From Eubacterium sp. (lineage in GTDB: Bacteria; Bacillota; Clostridia; Lachnospirales; Lachnospiraceae), in NCBI GenBank assembly GCA_017437905.1, contig JAFRWY010000024.1, positions 1 to 42,824 on the forward strand: DNA of 42,824 nucleotides, read 5' to 3'. The position numbers and the translations under genes are program-made. The notes beneath the pieces are model-generated. The model did no database searches. It worked only from the letters and a program-made list of their open reading frames with translations, and was not told the origin of the DNA. Of the stretch, positions 7,078 to 16,617 are shown piece after piece. Each line of letters begins with the position of its first letter. The first letter of the stretch is position 1.

Positions 7078-9009
7078 TCAGGCTGTCATTCCCGTATACA
7101 GGTTATAATACCGTCCCTTCTCTGCCAGAAGCTCCTCGTGGTTTCCGCGTTCCACCACGCGTCCCTTCTCCAGAACCAGGATACAGTCGCTGTTCCGGAC
7201 GGTGGACAGCCGGTGTGCGATGACAAATGTCGTCCTTCCCGCCATCAACCGGTCCATGCCCTCCTGTACGATCTTCTCCGTACGGGTATCGATGGAGGAG
7301 GTTGCCTCATCCAGGATCAGGGCCGGAGGATCCGCCACGGCTGCCCTGGCGATGGCCAGCAGCTGCCGCTGTCCCTGGGAGAGATTCCCGCCGTCTGCGG
7401 TAAGCACGGTATCATAGCCCTCCGGAAGCTGACGGATGAAGATATCCGCATTTGCCAGTTTCGCCGCTTCGATGCATTCCTCATCCGTGGCATCCAGACG
7501 TCCGTACCGGATATTCTCCATCACGGTTGCCGTGAAGAGATGTGTATCCTGCAGTACCAGTCCGAGAGATCTCCGAAGATCTCCCTTTTTGATCTTATTT
7601 ACATTGATCCCGTCATAGCGGATCTTGCCGTCCTGAATGTCGTAGAACCGGTTGATCAGATTTGTGATGGTGGTCTTCCCCGCGCCGGTGGAGCCTACGA
7701 AGGCGATCTTCTGTCCCGGCTTCGCGAAAAGGGAAACATTGTGAAGCACCATTTTATCCGGCACATAGCCGAAATCCACATCGTCCAGAACGATGGCACC
7801 TTCCAGCCGCTTGTACTCGATCTCGCCACTCTCCTGATGCTGATGCTTCCAGGCCCAGATCCCCGTCCGCTCCCGGCTTTCGGTGAGCGTTCCGTCCGGA
7901 AGCTCCTTCGCATTTACCAGCATGACATAACCGTCGTCCGTCTCCGGCTTCTCATCCAGAAGTTTGAAGACACGGTCCGCACCGGCCATGGCCATGATGA
8001 TGGAATTCAGCTGCATACTCACCTGATTGATGGGCATGTTGAACCGCTTGTTCAGCTGCAGGAAGGAGAACAGACCTCCGATGGTCAGGGGTGCAATACC
8101 CGCAAATACGGAGTCCTTGATACCGAAGCCTGTCATAATCAGTACCGCACCGATGACCGCACAGAGCACATAGCTTAAGTTTCCGATCTGCGCCATGGCA
8201 GGCATCAGGATATTTGCATATTTATTTGCATTGTAGGCACTGTCAAAGAGCTGGTCATTCAGCTGATCAAACTCCTCGATGCACTCCTCCTCATGATTGA
8301 AGACCTTCACCACCTTCTGGCCCGTCATCCGCTCCTCGATGAAGCCGTTCAGCGCACCAACGTCCTTCTGCTGTGCCACGAAATAGCTTCCGCTCTTCTT
8401 CGTGATCCCCTTGGTGGCAAAGAGCATGACACCCAGCATGATAAATGTAACAACAGTCAGCGGTACATTCAGGATGATCATGCATACGATCACGCCCACG
8501 ATGGTGATGGACGCATCGAACAGCTGCGGGATACTCTGGCTGATCATCTGGCGCAGGGTATCGATGTCGTTGGTGTACATGGACATGATATCGCCGCGGG
8601 TATTGGAATCAAAATAGCCGATGGGCAGGGATTCCATGTGATTGAACATGTCATCCCTGAGACGCCGGAGCGTGCCCTGGGTAACATTTACCATGATCCG
8701 GTTCTGGGCATAGGTGGCCGAGATACCGATGGCATAATAGCCGGCGGTCCGAAGGATCGCCCACATGAGTGGTTCAAAGTCCTTACTGCCGTTTTCCAGC
8801 ATGGGTTTGATATAATCGTCGATCAGAACCTGGAGGAACATGGTTCCCAGCAGATTCGCCAGTACACTGATGATAATGCAGACGAATACGGTGATCATAT
8901 GAACTTTATAAAAACGGAAGACATACCCCATCAGCCGTTTCAGGATCTTGCCCGGATTCTGAACGGTGGGTTTCATGCCCCGCGGTACTCTTTTATTCGG
9001 CCCTGCCAT
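7078..9009 (-). CDS. ABC exporter half-transporter (consensus ATPase site subunit)
   Basis: 643 residues: an N-terminal extension of about 30, six transmembrane helices (about 35-330), then a nucleotide-binding domain. Walker A is GSTGAGKTT, Walker B ILDEATSSID with a canonical catalytic Glu, the signature is degenerate (LSQGQ) and the switch His is in IAHRLS. A roughly 45-residue insert (KPETDDGYVML to GEIEYKRLEG) separates the transmembrane and ATPase domains, as in BmrD-type proteins. With the upstream subunit it should form a heterodimeric exporter; drug or peptide export is the family expectation and the substrate is unknown. GGGAGG stands 11 bases before the ATG, immediately after the 84-bp tandem array. 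Confidence 0.93.
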   Translation of the reverse strand: MAGPNKRVPRGMKPTVQNPGKILKRLMGYVFRFYKVHMITVFVCIIISVLANLLGTMFLQVLIDDYIKPMLENGSKDFEPLMWAILRTAGYYAIGISATYAQNRIMVNVTQGTLRRLRDDMFNHMESLPIGYFDSNTRGDIMSMYTNDIDTLRQMISQSIPQLFDASITIVGVIVCMIILNVPLTVVTFIMLGVMLFATKGITKKSGSYFVAQQKDVGALNGFIEERMTGQKVVKVFNHEEECIEEFDQLNDQLFDSAYNANKYANILMPAMAQIGNLSYVLCAVIGAVLIMTGFGIKDSVFAGIAPLTIGGLFSFLQLNKRFNMPINQVSMQLNSIIMAMAGADRVFKLLDEKPETDDGYVMLVNAKELPDGTLTESRERTGIWAWKHQHQESGEIEYKRLEGAIVLDDVDFGYVPDKMVLHNVSLFAKPGQKIAFVGSTGAGKTTITNLINRFYDIQDGKIRYDGINVNKIKKGDLRRSLGLVLQDTHLFTATVMENIRYGRLDATDEECIEAAKLANADIFIRQLPEGYDTVLTADGGNLSQGQRQLLAIARAAVADPPALILDEATSSIDTRTEKIVQEGMDRLMAGRTTFVIAHRLSTVRNSDCILVLEKGRVVERGNHEELLAEKGRYYNLYTGMTA

Positions 9010-9030
9010 TCGTTTACGCCTCCCTTGTCA

Positions 9031-9360
9031 ATGTATTGCCCCCTCGCTTCGCTCGGCGGCTCGTCGGTCGGCGCGATTTGTGTATGACTTCGTCATAACG
9101 CGCCTCCCATAACAATGTATTGCCCCCTCGCTTCGCTCAGCGGCTCGTCGGTCGGCGCGATTTGTGGATGACTTCGTCATAGCGCGCCTCCCATAACAAT
9201 GTATTGCCCCCTCGCTTCGCTCAGCGGCTCGTCGGTCGGCGCGATTTGTGTATGACTTCGTCATAACGCGCCTCCCCTAACAATGTATTGCCCCCTCGCT
9301 TCGCTCGGCGGCTCGTCGGTCGGCGCGATTTGTGGATGACTTCGTCATAGCGCGCCTCCC
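9031..9360. repeat. Four tandem copies of an 84-bp repeat between two ABC exporter genes
   Basis: Copies begin at 9031, 9115, 9199 and 9283 (exact period 84) and differ at only a few positions (GTGTATGAC or GTGGATGAC, CTCGGCG or CTCAGCG). On the minus strand each copy carries GGGAGGCGCG followed by an ATG, and the translation MTKSYTNRADRRAAERSEGA, so 84 bp is 28 codons. The first copy read (9277-9348) opens with an ATG overlapping the upstream ABC gene's stop and ends after 23 codons because one base change makes a TAG. The other three read through as a 78-codon frame (9028-9264) that stops just before the next ABC gene's Shine-Dalgarno. Whether the peptides are made is unknown. The array fills the whole 335-base gap. 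Confidence 0.95.
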
Positions 9361-11105
9361 TCATCAAAGTCTTTGCTGCCGCCCTGCTGCGATTCGTAGA
9401 CATCCCGGTAGATGGCATTTGTCTCCAGCAGCTCCGCATGGGTTCCGAAGCCGCTGACACGGCCGTTTTCCAGAACCAGTATCCGGTCCGCATCCATGAC
9501 GCTGGAAATACGCTGTGCGATGATCAGCTTCGTGGTCTCCGGGATAAACTCCCGGAAGCCCTTCCGGATCTTCGCATCCGTTGTGGTATCCACCGCACTG
9601 GTGCTGTCGTCCAGGATCAGTACCTTCGGTTTCTTTAAGAGTGCACGGGCGATACAGAGCCGCTGCTTCTGTCCGCCGGACAGATTCGTGGCTCCCTGCT
9701 CCAGTACAAGATCGTATTTCTGGGGGAAATTCTCGATAAATTCGTCCGCACAGGCCAGCCGGCATGCTTCCATACACTCCTCCAGAGTCGCATTTGGATT
9801 GCCCCAGCGCAGATTCTCCAGAATGGTACCGGAGAAGAGTACATTTTTCTGAAGAACCACGGCCACCTGGTCACGCAGTACCTTCAGGTCGTAGGAGCGG
9901 ACGTCCCTGCCGCCCACATAGACCGTTCCCTGACTGACGTCGTAGAGACGGCTGATCAGATTCACGAAGCTGGTCTTGGAGCTTCCGGTTCCTCCGATGA
10001 TACCGATGGTCTCTCCGGACCGGATCTCCAGGGTCACATCCTGCAGCACAGGCGCCTCAGCAGTATCATTGTATCGGAAATCCACATCGTCGAAACGGAT
10101 GCTTCCGTCCTCCACCTCGGTAACCGGCTCCTCCGGATTCCTGAGCGCGCTCTCCTCCTTCAGCACCTCGTAGATACGCTTCGCGCTGGGTACGGACATG
10201 GTGATCATGACCACCACCATGGAGAGCATCATAAGGCTCATCAGGATCTGCATGCAGTAGGTAAGCAGCTGTGTCAGGTTCCCGGTGGTAAGCTCCGCCT
10301 CGCCGGAATTCACGATGATCTTCGCTCCGACCCAGCTGACCATCAGGATACAGAAATATACGGTACTCTGCATAAGGGGAGCGATGGTTGCCATCAGCTT
10401 CTCCGCCTTGGAGAAAATCTTGTAGATCATGCTGCTGGTGGTTTTAAACTTCTCCTTCTCATGCTCTTCACGCACAAAACCCTTCACCACGCGGATACCG
10501 GTGATGTTCTCCTGCACGCTTTCATTCATCTTATCGTACTTCGGAAATGCTTCGCTGAAGATCTTCGTTACCTTCGGAATGATGAGGCATGCCATAAGGA
10601 TCAGGAAGACCACGGCTCCGAGATACACAAATGCCACCTTCGGACTGATGGTAAAGGCCACCGTCATACTGATGATCAGGTTGGAAGGCGCACGGGTCGC
10701 CATCCGGAGCAGCATCTGATAAGCGTTCTGCACATTTGTCACGTCCGTGGTAAGACGGGTCACCAGACTGGACGTGGAGAATTTGTCAATATTGGCAAAG
10801 GAATAGGTCTGGATGTTCCGGTACATGGACCGGCGCAGATTCCGGGCAAAGCCGGCCGATGCCCGCGCACCGTATTTTCCGCCCATGATACCTGCCCAGA
10901 GCGCACCGCCCGCCATGAGAAGCATGATCCCGCCATACATCAGGATCCTCCCCATATTCACGTCCTCCCCCTCGGAGAGATCGATCAGTTTGCCCATAAA
11001 CATGGGGATCAGCACATCGAAAATGACCTCCAGTATCATAAAACACGGGGTCAGGATGGAGTCCCTCTTAAATTCACCAACTTCTTTACCGAGTCGTTTG
11101 ATCAT
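9345..11105 (-). CDS. ABC exporter half-transporter (degenerate ATPase site subunit)
   Basis: 586 residues: six transmembrane helices (about 10-300), then an ATPase domain with canonical signature NLSGGQKQRL but Walker B ILDDSTSAVD, where Asp replaces the catalytic Glu, and a Walker A with Ser for the last Gly (GGTGSSKTS). This is the degenerate partner of the 7078-9009 subunit, as in BmrCD or TM287/288. The start was placed at 11105 (MIKRLGKEVGEFKRDSILTP) because AGAGG lies 6 bases upstream and family members begin this way; an ATG at 11132 adds 9 residues but has only a weak site. The last codons enter the 84-bp repeat array, and the stop overlaps the repeat's ATG. Confidence 0.92.
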   Translation of the reverse strand: MIKRLGKEVGEFKRDSILTPCFMILEVIFDVLIPMFMGKLIDLSEGEDVNMGRILMYGGIMLLMAGGALWAGIMGGKYGARASAGFARNLRRSMYRNIQTYSFANIDKFSTSSLVTRLTTDVTNVQNAYQMLLRMATRAPSNLIISMTVAFTISPKVAFVYLGAVVFLILMACLIIPKVTKIFSEAFPKYDKMNESVQENITGIRVVKGFVREEHEKEKFKTTSSMIYKIFSKAEKLMATIAPLMQSTVYFCILMVSWVGAKIIVNSGEAELTTGNLTQLLTYCMQILMSLMMLSMVVVMITMSVPSAKRIYEVLKEESALRNPEEPVTEVEDGSIRFDDVDFRYNDTAEAPVLQDVTLEIRSGETIGIIGGTGSSKTSFVNLISRLYDVSQGTVYVGGRDVRSYDLKVLRDQVAVVLQKNVLFSGTILENLRWGNPNATLEECMEACRLACADEFIENFPQKYDLVLEQGATNLSGGQKQRLCIARALLKKPKVLILDDSTSAVDTTTDAKIRKGFREFIPETTKLIIAQRISSVMDADRILVLENGRVSGFGTHAELLETNAIYRDVYESQQGGSKDFDEGGAL

Positions 11106-11165
11106 GTGAAACCTCTGTCTGTTCTTTGTCATTCCGGATATATTCTGTATAGAAAATCACCCTCT

Positions 11166-11194
11166 ATCATACCTTTTACGGATGTGGTACGCAA
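11166..11194 (-). promoter_or_regulatory. Promoter of the ABC exporter operon
   Basis: Minus strand TTGCGT (11189-11194), 17-bp spacer, TATGAT (11166-11171), about 60 bases before the start codon. Confidence 0.6.
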
Positions 11195-11313
11195 GTGAAT
11201 TTTTGTTTATCTCAGCGGGAGAATCCCCCCACCCGTATCTCCTTCCGGGCGGCCACAGGCGAAATGCGGCGCCTTCCATTCTACGTTCATCGTCTGATTT
11301 ACGAAAAATCCAT

Positions 11314-11342
11314 GTGACAAGTAAAACCGCCTGTGGTATCAT
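11314..11342 (+). promoter_or_regulatory. Promoter of aroD
   Basis: GTGACA (11314-11319), 17-bp spacer, TATCAT (11337-11342), about 50 bases ahead of aroD and divergent from the ABC promoter. Confidence 0.5.
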
Positions 11343-11393
11343 GAGAATCAGAAGGTTAGTTTGACACTTGATGATTCAGGCAGGTGATTTTAG

Positions 11394-12194
11394 ATGAATA
11401 AGATCATGATCAACAACATTTCGTTGGGGGACGAAGTGCCGAAGATCTGCGTTCCGGTCATCGGAAGGTCGGATGCGGAGATTCTGGAACAATCCGAAGC
11501 CATCGAGCGGGAGGCGGAACGTCTGGTTCAGGCGGGGATCCGTCCGGCACCGTGCGTTGATATCGTGGAGTTCCGTGCGGATTATTATGACAATATCTGT
11601 AACCAGACGCTTCTTACGGAGCTGTTGAAGAAATTAAAGGAACAACACAAAGACCGGCTTCTGCTCTTTACCTTCCGGACGGAAGAGGAAGGCGGAGAAC
11701 TCCGTCATGACCGGGCAGGCAGCATGCTGGATGACATTTATGCATGGGCCATGGTCAGCGGATACATCGATCTTCTGGATGTGGAGCTGCTGTCCGGCAA
11801 TTACCGGGTGGTCCGGACCGCAACCAAAGCCAAGGATCTGGGGATCGGCGTGGTCCTCTCCTATCATAATTTCGAAGAAACACCGCATACGAAGGATCTG
11901 GAAGAGATCCTCTGGGATATGGAACAGCTGGGGGGCGACATCCTGAAGATCGCGGTAACCCCGAAGACACAGTTCGATGTCCACCGGATCCTGGAACTGA
12001 CGGACCAGATCAAAAAAGGACGTGCGGCACAGCCCATTACAAAACCGGTGGTACTGATCTCCATGACCAAACTGGGGGAGAAGACAAGGACCGAAGGCGC
12101 AAAGCTCGGAAGTGCCTTTACCTTCGGAACCGTAAGCGCAGCATCCGCCCCGGGACAGATCCCGCTGGAAGCACTGGCGAAGGCCCTGAGTTAA
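11394..12194 (+). CDS. aroD: 3-dehydroquinate dehydratase, type I
   Basis: Third step of the shikimate pathway: 3-dehydroquinate to 3-dehydroshikimate through a Schiff base. 266 residues, the type I length. Schiff-base Lys185 is in GGDILKIAVTP, general base His158 in SYHNFEETP, and substrate-binding residues E59 and R61 (VEFRADYY), R95 (FTFRTEEEGG) and Q255 (SAPGQIP) are all present. It stands alone between a divergent ABC operon and a shared terminator, away from other aro genes. AGGTG lies 8 bases before the ATG. Confidence 0.97.
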   Translation: MNKIMINNISLGDEVPKICVPVIGRSDAEILEQSEAIEREAERLVQAGIRPAPCVDIVEFRADYYDNICNQTLLTELLKKLKEQHKDRLLLFTFRTEEEGGELRHDRAGSMLDDIYAWAMVSGYIDLLDVELLSGNYRVVRTATKAKDLGIGVVLSYHNFEETPHTKDLEEILWDMEQLGGDILKIAVTPKTQFDVHRILELTDQIKKGRAAQPITKPVVLISMTKLGEKTRTEGAKLGSAFTFGTVSAASAPGQIPLEALAKALS

Positions 12195-12258
12195 AACATA
12201 CCGCTCCGGCAACCTGCGATTCACCAAGAAGACGCTTATTTCGCAGGACCATACAGAA

Positions 12259-12302
12259 AAAAACACATGCCGTTTCATGAAAACATGAAGGCATGTGTTT
12301 TT
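12259..12302. terminator. Bidirectional terminator between aroD and the Gfo/Idh gene
   Basis: AAAAACACATGCC (12259-12271) pairs with GGCATGTGTTTTT (12290-12302), giving a U-tract on both strands between convergent genes. Confidence 0.9.
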
Positions 12303-12317
12303 TATTCCTGTGATCCG

Positions 12318-13352
12318 TTACTCGCTTTTCTTCGGATCGTCACTCTTCTCCGGTTCCTCCGGCTTCGGTTCTTCCGGAAGCGGGAAGAAGATCTTCCAGT
12401 TCTCACGCAGCTGGTCCATGAACTGCAGCATGCGGAGTGTTTCGATATGTGTGATCTCAGCCGGTTCGGGCTTCTCCATGATGATGGCATTTCTTGCCGC
12501 CAGGAACTCGTACTCGTAGCCGGTGATCTGCGACTCCGGAGGCATGGTCTCCTCAAGGATCTCTCCGTTCTCTCCGTAGACACGGACCCGTGTCGGAAGA
12601 TTTGTTCCCTCTACCTCGATCCGTCCTCTCGTTCCGTAGAAGACAGCACGGTTATCCAGCTCGTACATCATGGTTGTAAATGCCGTAGCCATCCGTCCCT
12701 GCGAGAAATTCATATGGATCGTATCGATGGCGTCCACATTACTGGACAGACGGTTGATGGAAGATGCACAGCTGACCGGGAAGTCTCCCATAGCCAGGAA
12801 GATCAAAGACAGCGGATAAATGCCGATGTCCAGAAGCGCACCGCCTGCCAGCTCCGGACGGAGCAGACGCGGCTTGTCGATCAGCTTGTAACCGAGGGTT
12901 GCCGTCGCATGACGGATCTCACCGATCACCTTCTGATCGATCAGCTCCTTGAAATGCAGCGTCAGCGGCATATACCGGGTCCACATGGCCTCGGCACAGA
13001 AGAGCTTCTGCTGCCGGGCAAATGCCATCACGGTCTGTGCCGTCTTGGCATTGTAGGAAAGCGGTTTCTCCACAAGTACCGGCTTACCGGCCTTCAGCGC
13101 TTCCACTGCCATGAAGGGATGCGCCGCATGAACGGATGCGATATAGACCAGTTCGATCTCCGGATCCTTCAGCAGATCCTCGTAACGTCCGTAGGCCTTT
13201 TCAATCCCGTACTTTGCTGCGAATTCATCCGCACGGCCCTGATCCTTCGATGCAATGGCCGCGATCCGGAAGCCGTCCAGCTTCTCGATCGTCTCGGCGA
13301 TCTTGCCGGCAATATGTCCGGCCCCCATAATACCTATATTAAAATCGATCAT
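12318..13352 (-). CDS. Gfo/Idh/MocA family NAD(P)-dependent oxidoreductase
   Basis: 344 residues. The N-terminal Rossmann fold has GAGHIAG (residues 10-16), the family EKPLS motif is at 95-99, and the C-terminal substrate domain includes the GGALLDIGIYPL segment typical of dihydrodiol dehydrogenase-like members. The substrate (sugar, polyol or related) is not predictable. The last ~20 residues are a charged Glu/Pro/Lys tail. AAAGGAG is 7 bases before the ATG. The gene follows the 703-residue membrane protein by 22 bases and is probably the last gene of the ptb-buk transcript. Confidence 0.92.
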   Translation of the reverse strand: MIDFNIGIMGAGHIAGKIAETIEKLDGFRIAAIASKDQGRADEFAAKYGIEKAYGRYEDLLKDPEIELVYIASVHAAHPFMAVEALKAGKPVLVEKPLSYNAKTAQTVMAFARQQKLFCAEAMWTRYMPLTLHFKELIDQKVIGEIRHATATLGYKLIDKPRLLRPELAGGALLDIGIYPLSLIFLAMGDFPVSCASSINRLSSNVDAIDTIHMNFSQGRMATAFTTMMYELDNRAVFYGTRGRIEVEGTNLPTRVRVYGENGEILEETMPPESQITGYEYEFLAARNAIIMEKPEPAEITHIETLRMLQFMDQLRENWKIFFPLPEEPKPEEPEKSDDPKKSE

Positions 13353-13374
13353 GTGGTAACTCCTTTAACTCTTA

Positions 13375-15486
13375 TCAGTGATCCTTCTCCCATTTCTGCA
13401 GGCGTTCCATGAAGGTCTTGTACCCTTCGCTGTTCGGATCGATCACGGTTGCGATCTCTTCCCTGGAAGCCGTAAATGCATTTACCACCTTCTTGGAGGA
13501 ATCCAGCGCATTCACGGACTTTCCGGAAGCATCGAGTGTGCTGATCGTCAGTTTCACGGCACCTTCAACCTCATTCTTATCCATACGGACGGCAATCTTT
13601 GTAAGATCGATGGTAACGGACTGTCCCTGGGTAAGCTCCGTCACCTCACCCTCCAGGTTCAGGGTCAGAACCGTGGAGCCTTCCGCCTGTACAGTACCGG
13701 AACCCGAGATCTTCTTCGTGGAAGGATCGTAGGTGTGACTGTAGTTCACCCGCATATAATCCCTTCCTGCCATGGTAAGATTTCCGTTCAGCTCCGTCAC
13801 ACAACTGTTCCCGGACTTCTTGGAGGTAACACCGGCAGAGAAATCTACGGTCTGCCCCATGATACCTACGGAACCATTCAGGGTAAAGGCCGACTTCTCA
13901 TCATCCGCATATACCACCATATCAAAGTTATAATCCAGAGATATGCCGGACAGCTTAAGCGTCCCATTTGCCTTCAGGGAAATGACCTTATCCTCATATA
14001 CATATGCATAGTAGATGAAGTCATCCGTGATCATGCTCTTGATCACGGAACGGTACTGCTCCAGCAGCTGCTTCAGCTGGGAAGCGGTAACACCGGCCTG
14101 TGACAGATAATCCGAATACTGGTCACTGTCCATAGCCGAAACAACCTGATCCATCAGCTTGCCGATCGCATCCTGCAGAGTTTCCTTCGGGATCGTAACC
14201 TCATATTTCGACGCCTTGACGGAATCCGAGCCGATGGTGATACTCTCACTTCCCGCACGGCTGACCTTGGACTTATCCCAGAGGTCCTTCGTGAAATCCC
14301 AGTCACCGAGACCGGAGAGTCCGGAAATGATGGGGCCTTCACCAAAGTAATCTATGCTGAAATCCGGAAGCATATCCAGCGCCTTCAGCGATGCGGAATC
14401 CACCAGTTGGGAGTTCTTCAGTGATGAAATGACATTCTTGTTACTGATGGCAATATATCCGTTCATCAGATCCTTCACGGTTACGTAGGTCAGTTCCTCG
14501 TCACCGTGGATCTCGGACTCAACGAGATTCTCGCCGTTCTGAACCAGATATCCTTCTGCCGACAACTGTTTTGCATTGCGGTCGACCACGCATTCCGCCT
14601 TCAGCTCGGTCTTGCCGGATTTCGTGCCGCCCATATCTCCGAGGTCCAGATCCAAAGCAAAATAGCCGCCGGATTTTTTGAAGTTCTCATTCAGGGTATC
14701 GAAACCCAGTTCCTTCGTCAGCGGTGTCTTCAGAAACTGTTCCGCGAGCGAAGACGACCCCAGCTTGAAGGAATTCTCAAATGCGGTATCCAACGTCTTC
14801 TTCGGCGGGAAGATCACAAGCGTAAACAGGAAATAAAGACCGACTGCCAGAGCTGCCAGACCGACGCCTCCGAAGATCAGTGCCTTCATCTTGCGGGACA
14901 TTTTCTTCTTCGGTGGCTTGGGGGGCTCCGGTGCCACTCCACCGTAGGAATCGCTTCCCCGGGAAGCGCCGTAAGGATCTGCCTGTCCTGCACCGTAGGG
15001 AGCACTGCCCTGTCCGGCCGATGCGTAAGGGTTCTTCGCAGCATACGGATCCGCTCCCTGCTGCGTAGTGCTGTAAGGATTTCCTCCCTGACCCGCACCT
15101 GCATAAGGATTCTTCGGTGCATACGGGTTTGCTCCCTGCCGGGATGCACCATAGGGATCTGTGCCCTGCTGTGCACCGCCATAGGAATTACCGCCCTGCT
15201 GGGACGTGCTATAGGGATTTCCTCCCTGAGCCGCGCCTCCGTAGGGATTCTTCGGTGCATACGGGTTCGCTCCCTGCTGTGCGCCGTAGGGATTTGTTCC
15301 CTGCTGTGCGCCACCGTAGGGATTACCACCCTGTTTTGATGCGCCGTAAGCGTTCTGACTCTGTGCAAAGGGAGTTCCCTGGGGTGCGCCGTTGGTCGGC
15401 ACACCACCGTAGGGATTTCCGCTCTGTGCGGCATTGCTGCCGTTATTCATGCTCTCCTCATATGGATTCCTGTTCTGCTCGTCCAT
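13375..15486 (-). CDS. Single-pass membrane protein with Asn-Pro-Tyr-Gly repeat tail, unknown function
   Basis: 703 residues. Residues 1-185 are low complexity, with many NPYG/NPYA/DPYG units and two longer near-copies of a block containing ANPYAPKNPY and QGGNPYST. A Pro/Lys stretch (PPKPPKKKMSRK) and one transmembrane helix (about 202-226) follow, then about 475 residues that should lie outside the cell, rich in Ser, Thr, Lys and beta-prone sequence. By the positive-inside rule the repeat tail is cytoplasmic. I cannot assign a family. GGGAGG directly abuts a first ATG at 15492, too close for use, so the second ATG (15486, spacing 6) is taken as the start. It is 30 bases downstream of buk. 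Confidence 0.82.
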   Translation of the reverse strand: MDEQNRNPYEESMNNGSNAAQSGNPYGGVPTNGAPQGTPFAQSQNAYGASKQGGNPYGGAQQGTNPYGAQQGANPYAPKNPYGGAAQGGNPYSTSQQGGNSYGGAQQGTDPYGASRQGANPYAPKNPYAGAGQGGNPYSTTQQGADPYAAKNPYASAGQGSAPYGAGQADPYGASRGSDSYGGVAPEPPKPPKKKMSRKMKALIFGGVGLAALAVGLYFLFTLVIFPPKKTLDTAFENSFKLGSSSLAEQFLKTPLTKELGFDTLNENFKKSGGYFALDLDLGDMGGTKSGKTELKAECVVDRNAKQLSAEGYLVQNGENLVESEIHGDEELTYVTVKDLMNGYIAISNKNVISSLKNSQLVDSASLKALDMLPDFSIDYFGEGPIISGLSGLGDWDFTKDLWDKSKVSRAGSESITIGSDSVKASKYEVTIPKETLQDAIGKLMDQVVSAMDSDQYSDYLSQAGVTASQLKQLLEQYRSVIKSMITDDFIYYAYVYEDKVISLKANGTLKLSGISLDYNFDMVVYADDEKSAFTLNGSVGIMGQTVDFSAGVTSKKSGNSCVTELNGNLTMAGRDYMRVNYSHTYDPSTKKISGSGTVQAEGSTVLTLNLEGEVTELTQGQSVTIDLTKIAVRMDKNEVEGAVKLTISTLDASGKSVNALDSSKKVVNAFTASREEIATVIDPNSEGYKTFMERLQKWEKDH

Positions 15487-15516
15487 ATCCATCCTCCCAA
15501 AAAAACAACTGCGATC

Positions 15517-16581
15517 TTAGTAAACCATCGCATTCTCTTCCTTGTTCATAACGCGGAGTGCACCCTGTGCAAGCGCAAGCAGCTCATCCTCGCCCGGATA
15601 GATTGTTACCGGAGCAATGAACTTCACGCGGTTTGCGATCTCCTCGGTCACATACTTACCGTAAGCGATACCGCCGGTCAGGATGATCTGGTCAACCTTA
15701 CCGGACAGAACTGCACCCATGGAGCCGATATCCTTGGCTACCTGCAGGATAAATGCATCGAAAACTGTCTTTGCATACGCATCGGTCTCAGCCATCTTTG
15801 CAACCTCACGCGCATCATTTGTGTGGAGATATGCATTGAAGCCGCCGTTACCGATCAGCATCTTCATGATATCCTTCTTCTCGTACTTGCCGGAGAAGCA
15901 CATATCAACCAGCGCTCCCGGAGGAACTGCACCTGCACGCTCCGGTGAAAATGCGCCGTCGCCGGACAGTGCGTTGAATACATCCACTACCTTGCCGCCG
16001 GTATGAGCGCCGACAGATACACCGCCGCCCATGTGAACAACGATCAGGTTCAGCAGCTCGTAGGGCTTTCCGATCTCCTTCGCATAGCGCTTTGCAACCG
16101 CTTTCTGGTTCAGCGCATGGAAGATGCTGACACGGGGAAGCTCCGGAACACCGGATACGCGGGCGATGTCCATCAGTTCGTCAACAACAACCGGGTCAAC
16201 GATATAAGACGGAACACCGATCTCATCTGCGATCTCTCTGGCCAGGATACCACCCAGGTTGGAAGCATGCTCGCCGCCCCGTGCGATCTCCAGGTCATGA
16301 ACCAGCTCGTCCGTTACGGCGTAGGTTCCGCTGGGGATCGGCTTCAGAAGGCCGCCGCGTCCTACGATCACGTCGAAGCTCTTAACATCCACGTCCTTCG
16401 CAGCCAGGAAATCCAGGATCATTTTCTTACGGAAATCCTTCTGGTCTACGATCTTGTCAAACTGCGCGATCTCCTCTGTGGTGTGGCGCAGTGTCTCTTC
16501 AAACAGCAGGGTCTCATCCTCGAAGATACCAAGCTTGGTGGAGGTGGAACCCGGATTGATAATAAGTGATTTGATTGCCAT
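15517..16581 (-). CDS. buk: Butyrate kinase
   Basis: Last step of one butyrate fermentation route: butyryl phosphate plus ADP gives butyrate plus ATP, in the cytoplasm. 354 residues, typical of Buk. ASKHA-fold phosphate motifs are seen: [12 protein letters not shown] at the N-terminus, [11 protein letters not shown] near the centre, and ILTGGIAYG near the C-terminus. The substrate-side segment [14 protein letters not shown] is characteristic. It lies about 105 bases downstream of ptb. AAAGGAG is 7 bases before the ATG. Confidence 0.97.
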   Translation of the reverse strand: MAIKSLIINPGSTSTKLGIFEDETLLFEETLRHTTEEIAQFDKIVDQKDFRKKMILDFLAAKDVDVKSFDVIVGRGGLLKPIPSGTYAVTDELVHDLEIARGGEHASNLGGILAREIADEIGVPSYIVDPVVVDELMDIARVSGVPELPRVSIFHALNQKAVAKRYAKEIGKPYELLNLIVVHMGGGVSVGAHTGGKVVDVFNALSGDGAFSPERAGAVPPGALVDMCFSGKYEKKDIMKMLIGNGGFNAYLHTNDAREVAKMAETDAYAKTVFDAFILQVAKDIGSMGAVLSGKVDQIILTGGIAYGKYVTEEIANRVKFIAPVTIYPGEDELLALAQGALRVMNKEENAMVY

Positions 16582-16617
16582 GATTTTTCTCCTTTATTCT
16601 GTGTTACAACGATATAC

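Noticed and set aside
9031-9360. CRISPR array
   Set aside because: The repeats are directly tandem with no variable spacers, the unit is 84 bp, and no cas genes are in the window.
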